From Polynucleobacter necessarius (GTDB taxonomy: Bacteria; Pseudomonadota; Gammaproteobacteria; Burkholderiales; Burkholderiaceae): a DNA stretch of 64,000 nucleotides. Below the pieces are notes generated by a model, which ran no database searches, was not told the DNA's origin, and worked only from the letters and a program-made list of their open reading frames with translations. The stretch's first letter is position 1; each line of letters begins with the position of its first letter. The stretch lies in the NCBI RefSeq assembly GCF_900095185.1, contig NZ_LT606948.1:823823-887822 (forward strand), in the 5' to 3' direction. The translations under genes and the position numbers were made by a program. This document shows positions 27,588 to 37,111 of the stretch, in pieces.

Positions 27588-28493
27588 ATGAGTTCTGCAC
27601 ATTTAACCAATCTAGATACTGATCCGAGCCTTTTCCCTGGCTTGGAGGTCTATGCTGTGGCAGGTAATCCGATATCTCACAGCAAATCACCACTAATACA
27701 TCAGCGCTTTGCTGAGCAGGCCAGCCAGCGGATGCACTACGGTCGTTTGCAACCAGATCTCGATTCATTTGTTCAGTCAGCAAAAGCTTTTTTTGCTGCA
27801 GGTGGCAAAGGCATAAATGTCACCGTGCCTTTTAAACTTGAGGCTCAAAACTTTGCAGACGTATTAACACCTCGTGCTCAATTGGCAGGTGCGGTGAACA
27901 CCTTATGGATGACTGAGGGCAAAATTTTTGGTGATAATACCGACGGCGCAGGTCTTGTGCGTGATTTACTGGCACAAGGAATAGCGCTGCATAGTGCTCG
28001 CATTCTCTTGATTGGGGTGGGTGGTGCTGCGCGCGGGGTCATTGGACCATTACTCGAACAGGCACCTAAATTTCTCGTTATCGCTAATCGCTCGAGCACT
28101 AAAGCAGATGAGTTGGTGAGGCTATTTGCTGGCCTAGCAGCCTCTAAAGAAGTCGCGCTAGAGTCGAGAAGCTTGGTCGATCTAGAGGATACTGAAAAAA
28201 CTCAATATCCATTTGATGTAGTTATTAATGCCACAGCCGCAGGATTAATCGATGAGTCCCCTATAAGTTTAAAAGTGGTTGCTAACATTTTTGTGCCCAG
28301 CTCATTTGCCTATGACATGGTTTATGGTAAGTCGACTGCTTTCATGCAACAAGCATTACAACGCGGTGCTCGTGTCAGCGACGGTCTTGGCATGTTGGTT
28401 GAGCAAGCAGCTGATGCTTTTTTACTATGGCGCGGTGCACAGCTTGCGACAATCATCAACCCTCGCGCAGTTCTGGCAGAGTTACGTAGTTAG
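27588..28493 (+). CDS. aroE: Shikimate dehydrogenase
   Basis: AroE reduces 3-dehydroshikimate with NADPH. The 301-residue protein has the shikimate-binding ISHSKSP at 29-35, the catalytic-Lys segment [18 protein letters not shown], and the NADP Rossmann loop [11 protein letters not shown]. It is intact. The N-terminus has about 17 residues more than E. coli AroE. A ribosome-binding site is not obvious. Together with aroQ it shows that the shikimate pathway is kept. Confidence 0.95.
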   Translation: MSSAHLTNLDTDPSLFPGLEVYAVAGNPISHSKSPLIHQRFAEQASQRMHYGRLQPDLDSFVQSAKAFFAAGGKGINVTVPFKLEAQNFADVLTPRAQLAGAVNTLWMTEGKIFGDNTDGAGLVRDLLAQGIALHSARILLIGVGGAARGVIGPLLEQAPKFLVIANRSSTKADELVRLFAGLAASKEVALESRSLVDLEDTEKTQYPFDVVINATAAGLIDESPISLKVVANIFVPSSFAYDMVYGKSTAFMQQALQRGARVSDGLGMLVEQAADAFLLWRGAQLATIINPRAVLAELRS

Positions 28494-28502
28494 TTTGCTA
28501 TA

Positions 28503-29163
28503 ATGCGCTGGCTTCTCTATCCAGAGAAATGTTTGCTAGTAGGATTTGTGACGATTATGTTCTTGGCACTGGTCTTGTTCTGTCCAGTCTAAATGGGTTC
28601 CTTATGACAAGATTTTGAACAATCTGAAGCGAGCAGTTTTAGTAAGTGAAGACAATATCTTTTTCAGCACAAAGGTGTGCGGATTGAAGATATGCAAAAG
28701 GTCTGGCAGACAAATCAACAAAAAATTCAGGTTGGCAATCAAACAAAAACTGTCTTACGAGGTGGCTCTACTATTACCCAGCAATTAGCAAAAAATTTAT
28801 TTTTATCCTCAGAGCAAAACTATTTACGTAAAAGGTCAGGAGCTCATCATTACTGGTCTTTTAGAGTTAACGCTTTCTAAGCAGAGATTGTTTGAAATTT
28901 ATCTCAATTCTGTCGAATGGGGTTGAGGGTATCTTTGGAATTGGTGCTGCCTCTCAGCACTATTACGCTACTAGTTCAGTTAGTTGAGATCGTGAGCAGG
29001 CTGTGCGGCCTTAGCCTCTGCGCTACCCGCGCCCAAATGCTTTGATAAACAGCAGTATTGCCGTCGAGGAAGGATTAACTATTCGGCCCGGCAAAAATTT
29101 ATTCTGGAGAATATGGGTCGGGTGGCCTTGACCCCTAATCCTAAAAGCACACCTGGCAAGTAA
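28503..29163 (+). pseudogene. mtgA: Monofunctional peptidoglycan glycosyltransferase MtgA, heavily decayed
   Basis: The ATG at 28503 opens a membrane anchor (MRWLLYPEKCLLVGFVTIMF) that stops early. WVPYDKILNNLKRAVLVSED follows in another frame, then HKGVRIEDMQKVW and the GT51 motif [16 protein letters not shown] (about 28760-28810). Past a further shift come [17 protein letters not shown] and [12 protein letters not shown], then GIFGIGAASQHYYATS with TGA and TAG codons behind it. NPKSTPGK ends at TAA 29161-29163. Part of the N-terminal region seems deleted. Multiple lesions of every type show this is one of the oldest pseudogenes in the window. Its product would have polymerised glycan strands. 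Confidence 0.92.
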
Positions 29164-29176
29164 TTGATCTGCTGAT

Positions 29177-30022
29177 TTATTGAACTACAGCAGACCTTAG
29201 AGCGTTGCGTGTGCTCAAAGCTACGTCTCTAGCGGCCTGAGCAAAATCAAATCCTGAGCTCGCATACAGGATAGCCCGAGAGGAATTAATGATCATCCCG
29301 GTTCCTGGCTTACTAGCAATCTTCCCAGCGTTGACCGTGGCATCAATATCCCCACCTTGCGCACCAATCCCTGGAATCAATAAAGGCATCTCACCAACGA
29401 TGGATCGGACTTTACCGATCTCTTCTGGAAATGTGGCACCAACTACCAAACTGATCTGACCCGAGCTATTCCATTCTTGTGTAGCAAGCTTGGCTACATG
29501 CAAATATAAGGGCTCATCATTGGGGGCAATATTGAGAAACTGTAAATCAGAGCCACCAGGGTTAGAGGTGCGACATAAGACAATGACCCCCTTACCGGCA
29601 TATTTGAGATAAGGCTCGAGTGTGTCAAATCCCATGTAGGGGTTCACAGTCACGGCATCGGCTCCATATCGGTCAAAAGCCTCTAAAGCATAGTGATCTG
29701 CAGTGCTTCCAATATCTCCTCGCTTGGAATCTAGAATTACGGGAATATGAGGATACTTATCTTTGAGATGCTTGATCAGTTTTTCTAATTGTGCTTCCGC
29801 TCTTGGGGCGGCAAAGTAAGCAAACTGAGGCTTAAAGGCGCAGACCAGATCCGCGGTTGCATCAGCGATTTCACGGCAGAACTCATAAATGCCCTCGGGT
29901 CTCCCTTGTAGGGAAGGGGGTAAGCGCTTGGGGTCAGGGTCAAAACCAACGCATAGCATGCTGCCTTGTAAAGCCCACGCAGACTGGAGTTGCTGGTTAA
30001 AGGTATATGAGCGAGAGTTCAT
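29177..30022 (-). CDS. pyrF: Orotidine 5'-phosphate decarboxylase, type 2
   Basis: PyrF makes UMP, the last step of de novo pyrimidine synthesis. The 281-residue length and the [15 protein letters not shown] motif, with the catalytic Lys and Asp, mark the longer type 2 family found in Burkholderiales. The phosphate-binding end is seen in [11 protein letters not shown] and [12 protein letters not shown]. It is intact. It is convergent with the mtgA remnant and divergent from corA. Confidence 0.96.
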   Translation of the reverse strand: MNSRSYTFNQQLQSAWALQGSMLCVGFDPDPKRLPPSLQGRPEGIYEFCREIADATADLVCAFKPQFAYFAAPRAEAQLEKLIKHLKDKYPHIPVILDSKRGDIGSTADHYALEAFDRYGADAVTVNPYMGFDTLEPYLKYAGKGVIVLCRTSNPGGSDLQFLNIAPNDEPLYLHVAKLATQEWNSSGQISLVVGATFPEEIGKVRSIVGEMPLLIPGIGAQGGDIDATVNAGKIASKPGTGMIINSSRAILYASSGFDFAQAARDVALSTRNALRSAVVQ

Positions 30023-30095
30023 TGAATTTGGCTGATTTTAGTGAAACTGTCATGTTCTATAAGATAAACTAGCGCACATTCCTTAGGAGTTCACT

Positions 30096-31061
30096 ATGAT
30101 CAACTTGTTCGTCCTGCAAAATGGCCGCCTCTCTCAAGAGCAAGTCGAAGATCGCAATGAATTGTTGCAATATACCAATCCTATCTGGATTGACGTTGTT
30201 GATCCAGAAGAAGAGGAATTAATCTGGATTAAAGAGGCATTTGGCGTTCTATTGCCTGAGTTAGATGACTTGGGCGACTTGGAGGCATCTGCACGTTATT
30301 TTGAAGCAGATGATGGCCATCTGCACATCCGAACTGATTTCTTATTAGATGAAGAGGAAACCTCTCGAAACGTTCGAGTTGCGTTTGTTCTTACCAAGCA
30401 AGTATTGTTCTCGATTCATGATGAAGATTTGCCAGTGTTCCGCTTGGTTCGCTTGCGTGCACGTTTACGTCCCGGATCAGTGAGTAATGCCAAAGATGTG
30501 TTACTGGATTTGTACTCAACTGATGCTGAATACTCTGCCGATGCTTTGGAGGAGGTTTACGAAAACCTTGAACAGGCTGGTAAACGAGTGCTTTCTGACA
30601 GTATCAATGATGCCGATGCGGCTGAAGTATTGGAAACTATTGCTAAAGAGGAAGATACCAACGGTCGTATTCGCCGGAATGTAATGGATACCCGCAGAGC
30701 CTTATCTTTCCTAATGCGTAGCAAGCTACTCTCTGATGAGCAGCAAGAAGAAGCACGTCAAATTTTGCGTGATATTGATTCCTTGGAAAACCACACGGCT
30801 TTCTTATTCGAGAAGATTAACTTCTTGATGGATGCTACTGTCGGTTTCATTAATTTGAACCAATCGAAAATTATTAAAATCTTCTCGGTGGTATCGGTAG
30901 CCTTAATGCCTCCAACCTTACTAGCTAGCGTTTGGGGTATGAATTATAAACACATGCCCGAGTTAGATGCGACTTGGGGTTATCCAATGGCAATTGCTGC
31001 AATGGTGGTTTCTGCAATTATTCCGCTTGGATATTTCCACAGCAAAGGTTGGATGAAGTAA
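30096..31061 (+). CDS. corA: Magnesium/cobalt transporter CorA
   Basis: CorA is the pentameric Mg2+ channel of the inner membrane. The 321-residue protein has a long acidic cytoplasmic domain, then a first membrane segment (KIFSVVSVALMPPTLLASVW) ending in the signature GMN at 281-283, and a second one (PMAIAAMVVSAIIPLGYF). The basic tail SKGWMK follows. TAGGAG lies just upstream of the ATG. It is a single-gene unit between the divergent pyrF and the convergent pncC. Confidence 0.95.
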   Translation: MINLFVLQNGRLSQEQVEDRNELLQYTNPIWIDVVDPEEEELIWIKEAFGVLLPELDDLGDLEASARYFEADDGHLHIRTDFLLDEEETSRNVRVAFVLTKQVLFSIHDEDLPVFRLVRLRARLRPGSVSNAKDVLLDLYSTDAEYSADALEEVYENLEQAGKRVLSDSINDADAAEVLETIAKEEDTNGRIRRNVMDTRRALSFLMRSKLLSDEQQEEARQILRDIDSLENHTAFLFEKINFLMDATVGFINLNQSKIIKIFSVVSVALMPPTLLASVWGMNYKHMPELDATWGYPMAIAAMVVSAIIPLGYFHSKGWMK

Positions 31062-31074
31062 CTGGGAGGTGCAT

Positions 31075-31554
31075 CTAGTTTCTGAGTAGAGCAATCAACT
31101 CGGATAGTGCAAATTCTGTTGCTTGTTGTCTTATGTTTTGACGATCGCCGTCAAAATGCATTGTTTTAGTTGAAGTCTGATTTTCTGTAGACCAGCCAAA
31201 GCAAACTGTTCCAACGGGTTTTTCTATCGATCCCCCGCTTGGGCCAGTAATTCCTGTTATCGAGATGGCTACATTACTTCCGGAGTTCACACGGGCCCCA
31301 TCAGCCATGGCTTTTGCAACTTCTTCGCTTACAGCCCCATAGATCTCAATAACTTGCTCTGGCACGTCAAGGCATTCAGTTTTAGCTGCATTGCTATAGG
31401 TAATATAGCCACGCTCAAACCATTCACTTGAGCCTGCTAAATCAACAAGGTTGGCACATATAAGACCGCCAGTACAAGACTCTGCAAGAGACAATGCCCA
31501 ATTTCTAGAAAGCAAAATTTGGGCTAAGGTTTTGGTGAGGTCGACTATGTGCAT
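31075..31554 (-). CDS. pncC: Nicotinamide-nucleotide amidohydrolase (CinA C-terminal domain)
   Basis: PncC deamidates NMN to nicotinate mononucleotide in the pyridine nucleotide salvage cycle. SLAESCTGGLI contains the active-site Ser, and GAVSEEVAKAMADGAR, SITGITGPSGG and PVGTVCFGW complete the family pattern. I chose MHIVDLTKTLAQ (159 residues) as start because an earlier Met would place the first 15 codons inside pgpA. It lies 2 nt after pgpA in the usual thiL-pgpA-pncC run. Confidence 0.93.
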   Translation of the reverse strand: MHIVDLTKTLAQILLSRNWALSLAESCTGGLICANLVDLAGSSEWFERGYITYSNAAKTECLDVPEQVIEIYGAVSEEVAKAMADGARVNSGSNVAISITGITGPSGGSIEKPVGTVCFGWSTENQTSTKTMHFDGDRQNIRQQATEFALSELIALLRN

Positions 31555-31556
31555 GG

Positions 31557-32111
31557 TTAGATGAGGAGCTGTATTAACGCGATTGCTAGCAGAGTGCAAA
31601 ATGCAGCAGCAAGGTCATCAATCACGATTCCAAAGCCTCGCCAAATAAGCTCTAGAAAAGTTGAATGCTGAAAATTGTCGCTGACAAAACTTTTAAAGTG
31701 GTGATCTATTGCGCCAATTGGTCCTGGTTTCACGGCATCAAAAAATCGGAATAATGCAAAAGCAATAACTTGCATCCAAATATTTGTTGGCATGATGATG
31801 AGTACAAGCCAAAAAGCGACGATCTCATCCCATACTATTCCGCCAAAATCTTTTTTACCAAGCTCTTCGCTGACATGACCGCAGATCCAAAAGCCAAACA
31901 AAATACCACCACCGATCAGCCAAAGAAAGTCTGCCGTACTGAGGAAATATTCACCTACTAAAAAAGTAGCCCATGCCCAGAGAGTGCCAGCAGTACCAGG
32001 AGCTATAGGGCTTAAGCCACTTCCAAAGCCAAAGGCGATAGTACGACTAGCAGTTTGAAAAACCCACTTCAAATTCGGCTGCACTTCGGATGAAGTCTGA
32101 CGATTCGTCAT
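31557..32111 (-). CDS. pgpA: Phosphatidylglycerophosphatase A
   Basis: PgpA removes the phosphate from phosphatidylglycerophosphate to give phosphatidylglycerol, on the inner membrane. The 184-residue protein has several hydrophobic stretches, the motif GGIVWDEIVAFW and FDAVKPGPIGAIDH, all characteristic of the family. Its start overlaps the stop of the thiL remnant by 4 nt, so it was once translationally coupled to thiL. Loss of thiL may therefore affect its expression. Confidence 0.95.
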   Translation of the reverse strand: MTNRQTSSEVQPNLKWVFQTASRTIAFGFGSGLSPIAPGTAGTLWAWATFLVGEYFLSTADFLWLIGGGILFGFWICGHVSEELGKKDFGGIVWDEIVAFWLVLIIMPTNIWMQVIAFALFRFFDAVKPGPIGAIDHHFKSFVSDNFQHSTFLELIWRGFGIVIDDLAAAFCTLLAIALIQLLI

Positions 32112-33134
32112 GATGCAAAGTGATCGAATGAGTTGAGAAAAGTTGCTGCTTCTGCATCGCTCAATAACTCCTCCGAGCTATTGAGTAAATCTATTTTGGC
32201 TTCAATCCCTCTTCTGGGAAGCGTCTTGCCGATCAAGGTTAGGGGTGGATTGAGGGAGTTACCAATTTCAGCAACCTGGTCGCGATGATTGACCAATGTA
32301 GTAAAGCAAATTTCATAGTCAGCACCACCACATGCAGCAAATTGATTTTGAATTGACATTTCTTGTTTTTGGAGCGTAGTAGATTGTGGCAGTTGGTCTA
32401 ATTGAATCTCTGCATCTAATTGTGACTGACTCATAATGTGGCGCAAGGCGTTCAGCAATCCATCAGATACATCTAATGCCGCTGTTGCAATACCTCTTAA
32501 TTGCAGACCCAGTGCAATTCTTGGGGTTGGTTGATGCATATACTGCTCAACTTGCTTTAACTCTTCGCTAGGAAGATGGATCTCATGACGCAGCGCAGCA
32601 AGAGCGAGTCTTGCATCACCCACAGTGCTGGAAACCCAAATGTCGTCGCCAGCTTTTGCCCCTGATCGGCCGGATGGCTTTTCCGGATGCAATGGTTCCT
32701 AGGGCGGTGATAGAGATAGTTAATGGGCCCGCAGTGGTATCACCACCGATTAGTGGGCAGAAATACTGCTCAGAAATAGAAAATAGGTCTTTAGAAAATG
32801 CTTTTAGCCAGGCCTCATTCACTTTAGGTAAGGCGATTGCTAGGGTGAATGCTAGCGGTTTTGCGCCTATGGCAGCTAGGTCTGAAAGGTTAACTGCTAG
32901 GGCTTTGTGGCCCAATAGCTCAGGATTAGCATTGGCAAAAAAGTGTCTTCCTTCGACCAGCATATCGCTGGTAACTGCGATTTCTTCATTATTTTGTGGT
33001 TTCAGTATGGCGCAGTCATCTCCAATACCAAGCGTAATGGTTTGATTGGATCGGGTGCACAAGAATTGAGCACCCGCTTTAAAAAAGCGTTCAATGAGGT
33101 CAAATTCACCGATGGGCTTGGAATGAGAAGACAT
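32108..33134 (-). pseudogene. thiL: Thiamine-monophosphate kinase ThiL, frameshifted
   Basis: ThiL makes thiamine diphosphate from the monophosphate. The N-terminal half is well conserved (GEFDLIERFF, LGIGDDCAILKP, VTSDMLVEGRHFF, LIGGDTTAGPL). After GKAIR the frame is lost: an extra base in the GGCCGG stretch near 32668-32674 moves the reading frame. The other frame then carries SGAKAGDDIWVSSTVGDARL and continues to the true end at 32108. Both halves look well preserved, so the lesion is young or is a sequence error. Translation would stop after about 172 residues. Confidence 0.82.
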
Positions 33135-33240
33135 GCCTCATTTTATGGCTGTTGGGAGGCAAATGCCCGAGAGGAATAGAATGAAGCTCTTAACGGCCTT
33201 AGATAAAATGAAGATAAGACGGAACTTAGCGAGTGAGTGG

Positions 33241-35525
33241 GTGAGCAAAGAAAATAACAAAGAGCAACAAATTGTAGCCTTAAGAGAGGCAGCCCTTCAG
33301 TACCATGAGTTTCCGACTCCAGGCAAGATTGAAATTGCGCCCACCAAGTAGCTGACCAATCAACGAGATTTGGCACTAGCCTACACGCCAGGTGTCGCAG
33401 CGCCTTGCGAAGAGATCGTGAAAGATCCAGCGAATGCATTTAAATACACAGCTCGTGGAAACTTAGTTGGTGTGATTACGAATGGTACGGCGGTGCTTGG
33501 CTTAGGAAATATTGGACCGCTGACCAGTAAGCCAGTAATGGAAGGTAAGGCAGTTCCCTTTAAGAAATTGGCTGGCATCGATGTGTTTGATATCGAAGTG
33601 AACGAAAACGATCCAGATAAATTAGTTGCAATCATTGCAGCATTCGAGCGAACATTTGGTGGTATTAACTTAGAAGACATTAAAGCGCCTGACTGTTGCG
33701 TAGTTGAGCAGAAGTTGCAAGCACGCATGAAAATTCCAGTCTTTCAGGATGATCAACACGGTACTGAAATTGTTGTGGCTGCGGCAATCCTCAATGGCTT
33801 AAAGGTAGTCGGCAAAAAAGTGGAAGATGTAAAGCTGGTGACTTCTGGGGCAGGTGCAGCTGCCTTGGCTTGCTTAGATTTATTGGTTGATCTGGGTATT
33901 CAACGCAAAAACATTTGGGTAACTGACCTGGCAGGTGTTACTTACAAGGGGCGCAAAGAATTAATGGATCTAGAGCAGGAGCCTTGCTGCCAAGCAACAG
34001 ATCTGCGTACACTAGATCAAGCGATTGAGGGTGCGGAGATTCTCTTAGGCTTGTCTGCAGGCGGTGTTCTAAAACAAGCCATGGTCAAGAAGATGGCTCC
34101 AAAGCCATTGGTATTTGCTCTGGCTAATCCAACCCCGGTAATCTTGCCTGAGGAGATGAAGGCGGTTCGCCCAGATGCAGTGATGGCCACAGGTCGTACG
34201 GACTGTCCAAATCAAGTTAACAATGTTTTGTGTTTCCCATTCATCTTCAGAGGTGAATTAGATATGGGTGCGACTACAATTACTCGCGGTATGGAAGTAG
34301 CGGCAGTTAAGGCGGTGGCGGAGTTGGCTCGGGCCGAATAAAGCGAGGTGGTTGCATCGGTTTACGGTATTGAGAATCTGTCTTTTGGACCAGAGTATTT
34401 AATACCAAAACCGTTTGACCCCCGATTGATTGCTGTGATTTCTCCAGCGATTGCCAAGGCTGCGATGGATGATGGGGTGGCTTTATGACCAATTAAAGAT
34501 TTTGATGCCTACCGAAACCAGCTGCAGCAGCCACTCTTTAGTATTGCCAAGCGCGTACCAGAAAATCAAAAACGAATTGTGTTTGCTGAGGGTGAAGATG
34601 AACGCGTATTGCCCGTAGTGCAGATCATCATTGATGAGTATTTAGCCACTCCAATCTTGATTGGAGGCCCTGCTGTGATTGAGCATCGTATTGAGAGGTT
34701 TGGTTTACGTATGAAAGCGGGTGATGATTTTGAGGTCGTTAATCCCGAACGCGATCCACGTTTCCGGGACTTCTGGCAAACCTATCTCGGCCTGACAGAG
34801 CGCAAAGGCGTCAATGCGTCCTTTGCCAAGTTGGAGATGCCCCGCCGAAATAGTTTGATTGGTTCCATCATGATCGTTAAAGTCATGGCTGACGGCATGA
34901 TTTGTGGAACAGTAGGTAGCTCCGCAACTCACCGTAAGTACATTGATGAAGTTGTGGGTCGTGAGGCTGGTGCCAATGTTTATGGTGCAATGTCTCGATT
35001 AATCTTGCCGGGTCGCCAAGTATTCTTGTTGGATACTCATATCAATGTTGATCCAAGTGCTTGTGAGTTAGCTGAACTGACATTGATGGCAACAAGTGAA
35101 ATGCGTAAATTAGGTCTCGTTCCAAAAGTCGCGCTGCTCTCTCATTCCAACTTTGGCTCGAGCAATGCGCCGTCTGCTATTAGAATGTGCGAAGTGTTGG
35201 CTTTCATTCAGAAAGCAGATCTTGCTTTAGAGGTTGATGGTGAAATGCATGGCGATAGCGCGTTGGTATTCGTGCGAGGGCAGTGACATCTTCACCATTA
35301 AAAGGCGAGGTTAATCTTCTGGTTCTCCCAAATATTGATGCAGCCAATATTTCCTACAACGTGCTAAAGACAGCAGCTGGAAACGGTATTGCAATTGGTC
35401 CATTGTTGCTTGGAGTCGCTAAACCGATTCATATTCTGACGCCAGCACCTACTGTTCGTAGGATCGTGAATGTGACAACTTTGGCCGTAGTTGAGGCCGC
35501 AAGCAATGCTAGAGCTATTAGTTAA
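33241..35525 (+). pseudogene. maeB: NADP-dependent malic enzyme with phosphotransacetylase-like domain, pseudogene
   Basis: MaeB decarboxylates malate to pyruvate. The frame from about GTG 33241 reads YHEFPTPGKIEIAPTK, then a TAG at 33349-33351 where relatives have Gln, then LTNQRDLALAYTPGVAAP. The malic domain runs to a TAA (34339-34341, Gln expected). A linker follows, then a TGA (34486-34488, Arg expected), then the phosphotransacetylase-like domain (RIVFAEGEDERVLPV). Near 35267 a frameshift precedes SSPLKGEVNLLVLPNIDAAN, and the gene ends at TAA 35523-35525. The active-site stretch reads VFQDDQHGTE where relatives have VFHDDQHGTA. The exact start is uncertain (ATG 33208 is possible). Confidence 0.93.
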
Positions 35526-35653
35526 ATGACGAGTATTTATGTAAGTTAGCGATAACTGAAATAAATTATTCTTATATAAATCAGTACTTTACATAAAAAG
35601 TACTATATTTGGACTTGATTTGATGGCATGTTAAGGGTAACCTAACACCCATC

Positions 35654-36273
35654 ATGAATAATCGCTCTGAAAACAGCAATACAGCCAGCTTCGACGAACA
35701 TAGCCGCGCTGAAAGTTGGGATAGCAGTGATCGACTCGCAACAGAGTCATCCGCCGCCAACATGTATGCAGAAGGCGGCTTATCTCGTTTACAAACCTAT
35801 GCAGCAAATCAAGTTTCGGGAAAAAAGTGACAGCTTCTTGGCGTGCCGCTTTGGCCGTTCGCGATGCCGGACCGCCGGCAATGTTGCGCAGTGTGCGCCC
35901 TAATATCGTGCAATCTATTCGCGCTTTCCGTACGCCTGATTTACAGGAGGCGGCAACTGAATTGGGTCAAAATTTCATTTACGCTCACTGCGCAAATGCA
36001 ATGACTAAAGGTGAAGTTTTAGAATCCATTGCAATTGCATATTCATTCACAAAGCAGCAGGCAAAAAACTATGATCCTTTGTTAGATGCCTTAACTACTA
36101 CTGTAGATAAGGCAGGTCCACAGCCTGGATTTGTAGTGGTGCTTGAAGGTTTGCCATGCACGCAGAAGTTTGATAAAGAAGCTCGCGAGACGCTGTTAGA
36201 TGTGTTCCGTGATGCAGTTGATTTTTGGGCTGAGCGCAGAACCCCCTATCGGGTTTTCTACTCGTTTGCCTAA
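35654..36273 (+). pseudogene. Barstar-family protein, frameshifted
   Basis: ATG 35654 opens a polar N-terminal part (MNNRSENSNTASFDEHSRAE, later GGLSRLQTYAANQV) that ends at a TGA right after an A6 run (35821-35826). With seven A the frame continues as VTASWRAALAVRDAGPPAML to the stop at 36273. The C-terminal half has the barstar pattern: a strand and helix pair with CANAMTKGEVLESIA, YDPLLDALTT, GFVVVLEGLP and RDAVDFWAERRTPYRVF. Barstar-family proteins inhibit barnase-like ribonucleases. No ribonuclease partner is next to it. The remaining downstream ORF could still give a shortened barstar domain from an internal start. Confidence 0.78.
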
Positions 36274-36293
36274 TTTGCAAATTACTAAAAGCC

Positions 36294-37067
36294 TTATAAA
36301 TCGCCTCTTTTGAGGCGATTTTGCATTTCAGCATTCCATACACTATGCACTGTTGTAATGGCAACAACACCGGCAGTTTCAGTTCTCAGCACCCGCTCAC
36401 CCAAAGAAACAAGTTGATAGCCAGCAGCTTGTGCTTGCTTTGCTTCCTCAGGAGAATGACCCCCCTCTGGGCCAATCATAAGAACAAGATCTTGAGGAAT
36501 ATTTTCAAGCAGTACTGAGTAGATACTTTTGGTAGCGTCTGGACTTAATAAGAGTTTGAGAGCGGGCTTTGAGCTTGCCTGCAAATAGGCGTCAAATGTT
36601 TGAATGGACTCTAGGCTGGCACAAATGGTTCGATCGCATTGTTCGCAGGCGGCTTGAATAATGCCCTCCCAATGGTTGAGACGCTTATGGACACGCTCTT
36701 GATCGCTAGCCCGAGTGAGTTTCAGGATAGAACGCTCGCATTGCATGGGGGCAATATTTTGAGCGCCCGTTTCTACCGCTTTTTCAATAATCCAGTCCAT
36801 TTTGTCGCCACCTGCTAAACCTTGGGCTAATGTAATTGCATAAGGAGTCTCTCTATGGGTATCCATCCGGATTTCAGACAGCTGTACTTGACCAGTGTTG
36901 CCGCTCAAAGATAGAAGGTCTCCTTTGGCAACCTGGCCTTTGCCATCAAATACCGGGAAAAATTCCCCAAGTTGGATGCGGCGAACGCGCAAATGGTGGG
37001 CAACCTCAGGTGTGAGGATAGTTGGCTTTTGGGATTGCCATGGTCCGGGAAGATAAAATTGAGGCAT
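36294..37067 (-). CDS. rsmE: 16S rRNA (uracil-1498-N3)-methyltransferase
   Basis: RsmE methylates U1498 in 16S rRNA and belongs to the SPOUT knot methyltransferases. The 257 residues have an N-terminal PUA-like part ([21 protein letters not shown]). The catalytic core has [35 protein letters not shown] and [16 protein letters not shown], the conserved SAM-binding end. It is intact. Its last codons are built from a terminator hairpin that also serves the opposite strand. It is divergent from tkt with 44 nt between them. Confidence 0.95.
   Translation of the reverse strand: MPQFYLPGPWQSQKPTILTPEVAHHLRVRRIQLGEFFPVFDGKGQVAKGDLLSLSGNTGQVQLSEIRMDTHRETPYAITLAQGLAGGDKMDWIIEKAVETGAQNIAPMQCERSILKLTRASDQERVHKRLNHWEGIIQAACEQCDRTICASLESIQTFDAYLQASSKPALKLLLSPDATKSIYSVLLENIPQDLVLMIGPEGGHSPEEAKQAQAAGYQLVSLGERVLRTETAGVVAITTVHSVWNAEMQNRLKRGDL
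36298..36322. terminator. Bidirectional hairpin terminator
   Basis: AAATCGCCTC pairs with GAGGCGATTT around a TTTT loop, with T-rich flanks on both strands. It separates the barstar remnant from rsmE and overlaps the last codons of rsmE. Confidence 0.75.
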
Positions 37068-37111
37068 TACTGAAATATAGCCAATTTATTTTCTTCGAGA
37101 CCACTTTGACG

